A stretch of DNA of 12,090 nt from Streptococcus mitis. GTDB lineage: Bacteria; Bacillota; Bacilli; Lactobacillales; Streptococcaceae. Below the pieces are notes generated by a model, which ran no database searches, had not been told where the DNA came from, and saw only the letters and a list, made by a program, of their open reading frames with translations. This document shows positions 7,234 through 12,090 of the stretch, piece after piece (the stretch's first letter is position 1; every line of letters begins with the position of its first letter). Made by a program: the position numbers and the translations under genes. The stretch covers positions 1 to 12,090 of the forward strand of contig NZ_WIJK01000036.1 in assembly GCF_009496285.1 (NCBI RefSeq), given 5' to 3'.

Positions 7234-9126
7234 TTAAAAGGCACCGATGCTACCGCCACCACCGCCTCCAGAGAATCCACCACCAGAACTTCCACTACTA
7301 GAAGATACTGAGTAAGTACTTGCCGTATTTGCGACACTGGCATAATGGCTCATTTGCGCTGTTGAATGATAAAACATACTGTGCCAGCCATAAGCTACAT
7401 AGAGATTGATATCTGGATTTTCCACTTGAATCTGATGCACCTTCATCAAACGGCTAACCTTATCAGCATAGCCAAATAAGGTTGCATATACCAATAGGCG
7501 ATTCCAGACAACAATACTTTCCAATTCAACCTGATCAAGTTGTGCAATCTCACGTAACATATTTTCAAAACTGGTCCAGAGATAGTAGACTTCTGCTCCT
7601 GCTTCATTTAGGACACCATCACGATTATCTAGTCGAATCTTCCAATAGTAGAAAGCAGCCAAAACTAAACCTATTAAGCCAAGTATTGGCAAGGGGAAAT
7701 AAAGATAGCCATGAACGTCCAAGCTGTACAAGAACAAACCAAATCCGATGATTAGTGGGAAAATAGTAGAAACACCCATGCTCACTTGTAAGACCTTTTC
7801 CACGCTAGTCAAGGGACGATAATAAGCTGGTAGCCCCAAGAAAGAGACTCGGTCCTTCACCCCTTCTTGCATCTCTTTCAATGCTCTTTCAAAAGAATAT
7901 TTGAGCTTACAGCCTTTTGTTTGAATCCGTTTTTCATCAGTAGCTTTCGCTCCACGGTAAAGGCTCTCAGAGACCCTATAATCTGCAAACAAATCGGAAA
8001 CAGCAACGTCTTTTTTACCTGAAAAGGCCAGATTTAGACAGGTCCTCTCAAAGCTTGCCAAGCCATCTTCTTTTACCAACCTTAAAGTAACTGCATCTCC
8101 TTCTGAAATAATAGAGACATTACCACGGTCGATTACATCTAGTAAGGTAGCCTGAATAAGTTGGTCAAAGGTGAATTTTCCTGCTCCTTTGGTTAGAGGA
8201 CTCACTTCCTCCAAGGAGGTCGAGTAAACGGCTTCAGATAAAACCATAGGCTCTAATTCCATCGGCGGTTCATAGAGACGATGATTCTTGGCATATTTGA
8301 CGGAAGGAGTGGTTTTTCTTCTATAGATAAAATAGAAGCAGATACTCAATAACAAGGAGATGGAAAGTATTGAAGGAAACACCCAAGTAACGAGTTGTTT
8401 ACTCTGATCTTTTTCTCTAACAATCGAGTCTTCTATCTTATTAAACTCTTCTAAACGATTCCCTTTTAAGCCCTGATCTGTAGCGCTAGCAAAATCAGTT
8501 CGAGGCCAGTAGGCATGCAACTCAACTCCGCGCTTAGACGGAAGATTGTCGAAACGAATCGTATAGTCATGACCACTCTGTTCAATCCTTCCCTCTCTAT
8601 AGAGTTGCCCTGTGTGGAAAAAGAGTTTTTCGGCCCCATTATCTCCCATCACATGAAACTCAAATTTTTCAATAGATTCTGAACTATCTGTTAAGGGTTG
8701 CCAATTTAATTCAGCGATATCATCATATAAAAAAAGAAGATTTTTCAATTGCCAGGTAAGTTCCACTTCGACCCTATCCCCTTCCTGACCTGGATTATAG
8801 ACTTTAGCAGTATAACCATTCGTTTCTTCTGTCACTTCGCTAGTAAGATTTTCGATTTTATGACCATTTTTAGATGCCTCAACCTTTGGCTGAGGATCAA
8901 TATAAAATCCGCTAGGCATCTTGCCAGCACGTCCAAGTCCCACGATTTGGCCCTTAAAGTCCTCCTCAAACTGGTAAACTATCTTCTGCCTAAATTCCGC
9001 TGTATTGTCTGCATGAATATACAGTTCTCCTTTATAGGATGGAATGCTATAATCCAAGGCAAAAACCAGTTTGGGAACAATTATCAGACAAGTAAATATA
9101 AGTACTATTAACCATCTTTTTTTCAT
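7234..9126 (-). CDS. DUF2207-type predicted membrane protein, function unknown
   Basis: A 630-residue membrane protein. Residues 1-24 look like a signal peptide (MKKR, a hydrophobic core, then VFA before LDY). Residues 25-245 form an extracytoplasmic beta-rich domain. One membrane span lies at about 246-268, followed by a basic IYRRK stop. A cytoplasmic region (about 270-445) follows, then two more spans (about 448-468 and 476-496). A helical stretch comes next, and the end is Ser/Gly-rich, GGGFSGGGGGGSIGAF. This layout, with the glycine-rich tail, is that of the DUF2207 (YciQ-like) family, which has no settled function. The start has AAGAGG seven bases upstream and an extended -10 promoter. 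The gene is divergent from the amino acid transporter and ahead of uppP; that proximity hints at an envelope role, but this is inference. No frameshift is seen. Confidence 0.8.
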   Translation of the reverse strand: MKKRWLIVLIFTCLIIVPKLVFALDYSIPSYKGELYIHADNTAEFRQKIVYQFEEDFKGQIVGLGRAGKMPSGFYIDPQPKVEASKNGHKIENLTSEVTEETNGYTAKVYNPGQEGDRVEVELTWQLKNLLFLYDDIAELNWQPLTDSSESIEKFEFHVMGDNGAEKLFFHTGQLYREGRIEQSGHDYTIRFDNLPSKRGVELHAYWPRTDFASATDQGLKGNRLEEFNKIEDSIVREKDQSKQLVTWVFPSILSISLLLSICFYFIYRRKTTPSVKYAKNHRLYEPPMELEPMVLSEAVYSTSLEEVSPLTKGAGKFTFDQLIQATLLDVIDRGNVSIISEGDAVTLRLVKEDGLASFERTCLNLAFSGKKDVAVSDLFADYRVSESLYRGAKATDEKRIQTKGCKLKYSFERALKEMQEGVKDRVSFLGLPAYYRPLTSVEKVLQVSMGVSTIFPLIIGFGLFLYSLDVHGYLYFPLPILGLIGLVLAAFYYWKIRLDNRDGVLNEAGAEVYYLWTSFENMLREIAQLDQVELESIVVWNRLLVYATLFGYADKVSRLMKVHQIQVENPDINLYVAYGWHSMFYHSTAQMSHYASVANTASTYSVSSSSGSSGGGFSGGGGGGSIGAF

Positions 9127-9153
9127 AATATAGCCTCTTTTGACCTTTTTCTC

Positions 9154-9159
9154 ATTATA
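9154..9159 (-). promoter_or_regulatory. Extended -10 of the DUF2207 gene
   Basis: The minus strand reads TGA-TATAAT, a perfect -10 with the TG extension, 28 bases before the start codon. No good -35 lies at the proper distance. The same TGATATAATG sequence serves as the uppP -10, so the two genes share a promoter style. Confidence 0.55.
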
Positions 9160-9190
9160 TCATTTTTTTACAAGTAAGGGTTTACTAAGA

Positions 9191-9219
9191 TTGAAAAAGT
9201 TCCGCTTTTTCGATACAAT
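9191..9219 (+). promoter_or_regulatory. Promoter of the amino acid transporter operon
   Basis: TTGAAA (9191-9196) and TACAAT (9214-9219) are 17 bases apart, a good sigma-A promoter. Transcription would start near 9226, giving a leader of about 30 bases ending in AGGAG before the ATG at 9257. The spacer contains an inverted repeat listed separately. Confidence 0.7.
9193..9211. repeat. Inverted repeat filling the promoter spacer of the transporter operon
   Basis: GAAAAAG-TTCCG-CTTTTTC is a perfect 7-bp inverted repeat with a five-base centre. It extends by one wobble and one A-T pair to 9191-9213. It runs from the -35 to the -10, where a bound repressor would block polymerase. It does not match the CodY or GlnR consensus I know. 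Confidence 0.5.
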
Positions 9220-9256
9220 AGAGAGAAGCAATTTTAGACTAGAGATAGGAGAAATC

Positions 9257-10822
9257 ATGAAAAAATTATGCTTAACTATCCTTGCTAGCCTGGCCCTTAC
9301 TTTAGGACTAGTTAGCCAGGTCCAAGCCGATGAATATTTGCGCATCGGTATGGAGGCAGCCTACGCACCTTTTAACTGGACTCAAGATGACGACAGTAAC
9401 GGCGCTGTCAAAATCGATGGAACCAACCAATATGCTAATGGTTACGACGTCCAAATAGCTAAAAAGATTGCTAAGGACCTAGGTAAAGAGCCCTTGGTTG
9501 TTAAAACCAAGTGGGAAGGACTTGTTCCAGCCCTTACTTCTGGTAAGATTGATATGATCATTGCAGGTATGAGCCCAACTGCTGAACGCAAACAAGAAAT
9601 TGCATTTTCAAGCAGCTACTATACTAGCGAACCAGTACTTTTGGTCAAAAAGGATTCTGCCTATGCAAACGCCAAATCACTAGAGGACTTTAGCGGAGCA
9701 AAAATCACTTCTCAACAAGGTGTTTACCTTTACGACTTGATTTCTCAAATTCCAGGCGCTAAAAAAGAAACTGCCATGGGAGATTTCGCTCAAATGCGTC
9801 AAGCTCTTGAAGCTGGTGTCATTGATGCCTATGTTTCTGAACGACCAGAAGCCCTAACTGCCGAATCAGCAAACGCTAAGTTCAAAATGATTCAGCCTGA
9901 ACCTGGTTTTAAAACTGGAGAAGAGGATACCTCTATCGCTATCGGTCTTCGTAAAGACGACGAACGTATCAGCCAAATCAATGCCAGTATTGAAACCATT
10001 TCTAAAGATGAACAAGTTGCTCTCATGGATCGTATGATCAAAGAGCAACCAGCAGAATCTACAACTACAGAAGAAAGCAACAGTAATTTCTTTGGCCAAG
10101 TCGCTAAAATTCTAACTGAAAACTGGCAACAACTCTTGCGTGGTGCTGGTATTACCCTTCTCATTTCAATTATCGGTACCATCGTTGGTCTCGCTATCGG
10201 TCTTGCTATCGGTGTTTTCCGTACTGCACCTCTATCTGAAAACCAATTTATCTTTGGAATCCAAAAACTAATCGGTTGGATTCTCAATATCTATATTGAA
10301 ATTTTCCGTGGAACACCTATGATTGTACAATCTATGGTTATCTACTATGGAACTGCCCAAGCTTTCGGGATCAACCTAGACCGTACGCTAGCTGCTATCT
10401 TTATTGTTTCTATCAATACCGGTGCCTACATGACCGAAATCGTTCGTGGTGGTATTTTGTCTGTTGATAAGGGACAATTTGAAGCGGCAACTGCACTTGG
10501 TATGACTCATAACCAGACCATGCGTAAGATCGTTTTGCCTCAAGTTGTTAGAAATATTCTACCAGCGACTGGTAATGAGTTCGTCATCAACATCAAGGAT
10601 ACTTCTGTATTGAACGTTATCTCTGTAGTAGAACTTTACTTCTCAGGAAATACAGTAGCAACACAAACCTACCAGTACTTCCAAACCTTTACCATCATAG
10701 CAGTTATCTACTTTGTCCTCACCTTCACAGTAACGCGTATCCTCCGCTTCATCGAAAAACGTATGGATATGGATACCTACACGACAGGTGCTAACCAAAT
10801 GCAAACGGAGGATTTGAAATAA
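9257..10822 (+). CDS. Amino acid ABC transporter, substrate-binding/permease fusion (GlnP type)
   Basis: A 521-residue fusion that both captures and transports a polar amino acid. Residues 1-24 form a signal peptide or anchor (MKKL, a hydrophobic core, VQA before DE), with no lipobox cysteine. Residues about 27-265 are a family 3 solute-binding domain, including [15 protein letters not shown], where Arg111 is at the position that usually holds the substrate carboxylate, and [10 protein letters not shown] Ser/Thr/Glu linker (about 264-278) leads to the permease domain (about 290-500), with several membrane spans and the EAA loop [20 protein letters not shown] (409-428), which contacts the ATPase. 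The reading frame extends upstream to 9140, but AGGAG and the promoter place the start at 9257. GlnP-type fusions carry glutamine, glutamate or asparagine; the substrate here is not decided. Confidence 0.93.
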   Translation: MKKLCLTILASLALTLGLVSQVQADEYLRIGMEAAYAPFNWTQDDDSNGAVKIDGTNQYANGYDVQIAKKIAKDLGKEPLVVKTKWEGLVPALTSGKIDMIIAGMSPTAERKQEIAFSSSYYTSEPVLLVKKDSAYANAKSLEDFSGAKITSQQGVYLYDLISQIPGAKKETAMGDFAQMRQALEAGVIDAYVSERPEALTAESANAKFKMIQPEPGFKTGEEDTSIAIGLRKDDERISQINASIETISKDEQVALMDRMIKEQPAESTTTEESNSNFFGQVAKILTENWQQLLRGAGITLLISIIGTIVGLAIGLAIGVFRTAPLSENQFIFGIQKLIGWILNIYIEIFRGTPMIVQSMVIYYGTAQAFGINLDRTLAAIFIVSINTGAYMTEIVRGGILSVDKGQFEAATALGMTHNQTMRKIVLPQVVRNILPATGNEFVINIKDTSVLNVISVVELYFSGNTVATQTYQYFQTFTIIAVIYFVLTFTVTRILRFIEKRMDMDTYTTGANQMQTEDLK

Positions 10823-11562
10823 TGAGTCAACCAATCCTTGAAATCAAACACCTCAAAAAATCCTACGGGCAAAACGAGGTCCTAAAAGATATCTCTCTCA
10901 CTATTCACAAAGGTGAAGTGATTTCTATCATCGGTAGTTCTGGTAGCGGTAAATCAACCTTCCTACGTTCTATCAATCTTCTCGAAACACCAACTGAAGG
11001 TGAAATCCTTTATCACGGTGAAAATGTCCTCGAGAAAGGCTATAATCTCACTCACTATCGTGAAAAACTAGGTATGGTTTTCCAATCCTTTAACCTCTTT
11101 GAAAATCTCAATGTTCTTGAAAATACGATTGTTGCACAGACAACCGTTCTCAAACGTGAACGATCAGAAGCAGAGAAAATTGCTAAAGAAAACCTTGAAA
11201 AAGTTGGAATGGGAGAGCGCTACTGGCAAGCTAAACCTAAGCAACTTTCAGGTGGTCAAAAGCAACGTGTCGCCATTGCTCGCGCACTTTCTATGAACCC
11301 TGATGCCATTCTCTTTGATGAGCCAACCTCAGCCCTTGATCCTGAAATGGTCGGTGAAGTTCTAAAAATCATGCAAGAACTAGCTCAAGAAGGCTTGACA
11401 ATGATCGTTGTAACCCACGAAATGGAATTTGCTCGTGACGTATCACACCGTGTCATCTTTATGGACAAAGGTGTGATTGCAGAAGAAGGCAAACCTGAAG
11501 ATTTATTTACAAATCCTAAAGAGGAACGTACAAGAGAATTTTTACAACGCTATTTAGGATAA
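10822..11562 (+). CDS. Amino acid ABC transporter ATPase (GlnQ type)
   Basis: A 246-residue ATPase that powers the fusion protein encoded just upstream. All nucleotide-binding motifs are intact: Walker [10 protein letters not shown] (38-46), Q-loop Gln88 in VFQSFN, signature LSGGQ (142-146), Walker B ILFDEP (163-168) and switch His199 in VTHEME. The sequence around the motifs is of the polar amino acid uptake class. Its ATG overlaps the upstream stop in TAATG, with GGAGG ten bases ahead, so the two are translationally coupled. Two such subunits would join two copies of the fusion protein at the membrane. Hairpins follow the stop. It is the last gene of the operon. Confidence 0.95.
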   Translation: MSQPILEIKHLKKSYGQNEVLKDISLTIHKGEVISIIGSSGSGKSTFLRSINLLETPTEGEILYHGENVLEKGYNLTHYREKLGMVFQSFNLFENLNVLENTIVAQTTVLKRERSEAEKIAKENLEKVGMGERYWQAKPKQLSGGQKQRVAIARALSMNPDAILFDEPTSALDPEMVGEVLKIMQELAQEGLTMIVVTHEMEFARDVSHRVIFMDKGVIAEEGKPEDLFTNPKEERTREFLQRYLG

Positions 11563-11575
11563 GACAAAAGTGGTT

Positions 11576-11606
11576 GAAAACACCTCTTAAACTAAGAGTT
11601 GTTTTC
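11576..11606 (+). terminator. Long hairpin directly after the transporter operon
   Basis: GAAAACA (11576-11582) pairs with TGTTTTC (11600-11606), and CTCTTA (11584-11589) with TAAGAG (11593-11598), across an AAC loop with one C/T mismatch. It starts 14 bases after the stop. The 3' side is T-rich but the following run (CTATTC) is poor, so it may be a weak terminator or a 3'-end stabiliser ahead of the stronger one at 11657. Confidence 0.5.
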
Positions 11607-11656
11607 CTATTCAATCCCAATCACCATTGAGTCAAAGGCTCATGAACATAAAAATC

Positions 11657-11688
11657 AAGGTCGGAGTTTTTTATCCCGACCTCTTTTT
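11657..11688 (+). terminator. Terminator of the amino acid transporter operon
   Basis: AGGTCGG (11658-11664) pairs with CCGACCT (11676-11682) across an 11-base loop, followed by CTTTTT. The stem is G+C-rich against an A+T-rich background, typical of an intrinsic terminator. On the minus strand the stem is followed by TTGATTTTT, so it may also stop transcription from the right. Confidence 0.75.
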
Positions 11689-11765
11689 ATACTTTAAAAA
11701 TCACTTTTATCCCTTCCTATGTTTCCTGAGCAAGTATTGCTTGTAGCTATATTCCTAATCTTTTA

Positions 11766-11801
11766 TTTGATTTTCATGAGTGATACTCAATGAAAATCAA
11801 A
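11766..11801. repeat. Partial inverted copy of the BOX end abutting the BOX element
   Basis: TTTGATTTTCAT (11766-11777) is the exact inverse of ATGAAAATCAAA (11790-11801) inside the BOX. With GAGT/ACTC it makes a hairpin of 16 pairs, one bulged A and a GAT loop. The left arm, TTTGATTTTCATGAGTGAT, resembles a BOX terminus (TTTGATTTTCATTGAGTAT), so it looks like a remnant of a second element in opposite orientation. Confidence 0.55.
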
Positions 11802-11887
11802 GAGCAAACTAGGAAGCGAGCCGCAGGCTGTACTTGAGTACGGCAAGGCGAAGCTGACGTGGTTTGAATTTGATTTTCGAAGAGTAT
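11783..11887 (-). repeat. BOX element (boxA-boxC, no boxB)
   Basis: This 105-bp repeat begins ATACTCAATGAAAATC and ends GATTTTCGAAGAGTAT, the known ends of pneumococcal/mitis BOX elements. Read on the minus strand, boxA (with CCACGTCAGCTTCGCCTTGC) comes first and boxC (with TTCCTAGTTTGCTCTTTG) last. No boxB module lies between them; the junction holds GTACT-TG-AGTAC (11830-11841). BOX elements are small non-autonomous repeats found in intergenic regions of this species group. They fold into a stem in RNA and can affect nearby expression. Confidence 0.9.
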
Positions 11888-11909
11888 GAGATTACTCAGC
11901 TCCCTGTCA

Positions 11910-11947
11910 ACCTACTTCATTCTAACAAATAGATTTGTTGAGTAGGT
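11910..11947. repeat. Hairpin between the BOX and the insertion sequence end
   Basis: ACCTACT (11910-11916) pairs with AGTAGGT (11941-11947), and inside it AACAAA (11924-11929) pairs with TTTGTT (11934-11939) across TAGA, with a seven-against-one internal loop. There is no T-run after it, so it does not look like a standard terminator. Its role is unknown; it may be a degraded repeat. Confidence 0.45.
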
Positions 11948-11963
11948 CATAGCATGGCTATTT

Positions 11964-12090
11964 GGCTCTATAATATTTGTAGTGGTTAAATCCCCTATAG
12001 ATATTATGGAGCCTATTTTGTTGTAGAAAAAAAGTCCCATATGACCTATAATGAAAAGCGACAAAACAACTCATTAGAAAGATTCATATG
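11964..12090 (+). mobile_element. Left end of an insertion sequence, probably ISL3 family (partial)
   Basis: From GGCTCTATAATAT (11964) onward, the sequence resembles the start of ISL3-family elements of streptococci. These begin with GGCTCT-type termini and a noncoding lead of about 120 bases before the transposase. A near-inverse copy, ATATTATGGAGCC, lies at 12001-12013. A TATAAT at 12047-12052 and an ATG at 12088-12090, with weak AGAAAG before it, fit the start of a transposase that leaves the window. The family call rests on recall of end sequences, not on protein. The other end and the 8-bp target duplication are outside. Confidence 0.55.
12024..12052 (+). promoter_or_regulatory. Promoter of the presumed transposase
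   Basis: TAGAAA (12024-12029) and TATAAT (12047-12052) are 17 bases apart; the -10 is perfect. The start of transcription near 12059 would precede the ATG at 12088 by about 30 bases, favouring that ATG over the one at 12041, which lies upstream of the -10. Confidence 0.45.

Noticed and set aside
9139..9145. Single CtsR heptad (GGTCAAA on the minus strand) before the DUF2207 gene
   Set aside because: There is no second heptad at three-base spacing on either side; a single heptad is common by chance.
9140..9256. Upstream extension of the substrate-binding/permease frame to 9140
   Set aside because: It has no ribosome binding site, includes the promoter itself, and would put 39 extra residues before a clear signal peptide. 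The ATG at 9257 has AGGAG five bases upstream.
9892..10287. 131-codon minus-strand frame inside the transporter gene
   Set aside because: It is antisense to the binding-protein/permease junction with no ribosome binding site; it is a shadow frame of the real gene.
11719..11793. 24-codon hydrophobic ORF (starts MFPEQVLLVAIF), toxin-like in appearance
   Set aside because: There is no purine-rich ribosome binding site before it (the upstream bases are CCCTTCCT), and it ends inside the BOX repeat. It does not resemble Fst-type toxins beyond hydrophobicity.
12041..12090. Open frame from the ATG at 12041 to the window end
   Set aside because: It begins upstream of the TATAAT at 12047 and has no ribosome binding site. 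The ATG at 12088, in another frame, fits the promoter better.

Overview
The window looks like a chromosomal segment of a mitis-group Streptococcus (S. mitis, S. oralis, S. pneumoniae or a close relative). The evidence is the A+T-rich sequence with streptococcal-type ribosome binding sites, ClpL, PflB, DinB and UppP proteins of pneumococcal type, a CtsR heptad operator, and a BOX repeat (boxA joined to boxC), which is characteristic of this species group. No phage, CRISPR, tRNA or rRNA genes were seen. I found no new multi-gene system. The unexplained items are small: a short translated-looking ORF in the clpL leader, extra CtsR-like boxes, and several inverted repeats inside promoters.

Layout. 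Bases 1-28 hold the first codons of an unidentified minus-strand gene. Next, on the minus strand, is clpL (172-2274), an HSP100 chaperone. Its leader of about 270 bases contains a 30-codon ORF, and a TTGACT/TATACT promoter is flanked by CtsR operators. Then comes pflB (2678-4993, minus), pyruvate formate-lyase, with a near-perfect catabolite-responsive element over its promoter. Divergent from pflB is dinB (5231-6292, plus), DNA polymerase IV. It converges on uppP (6327-7172, minus), undecaprenyl-diphosphate phosphatase, and the two share one hairpin terminator. Upstream of uppP on the same strand is a 630-residue DUF2207-type membrane protein (7234-9126) of unknown function. It diverges from a two-gene amino acid importer on the plus strand: a binding-protein/permease fusion (9257-10822) and its ATPase (10822-11562), overlapping by one base.

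The last 530 bases contain no complete gene. They hold two hairpins after the transporter (the second a strong terminator), a 105-bp BOX element lacking boxB with a partial inverted copy of its end beside it, another hairpin, and what appears to be the left end of an insertion sequence (probably ISL3 family) running out of the window.

The genes are mostly independent units of core physiology: proteostasis under heat stress (clpL), anaerobic pyruvate fermentation (pflB), translesion synthesis (dinB), recycling of the cell-wall lipid carrier (uppP) and amino acid import. The only clear operon is the ABC transporter pair. The DUF2207 gene and uppP may be partly co-transcribed, because no terminator is visible between them.
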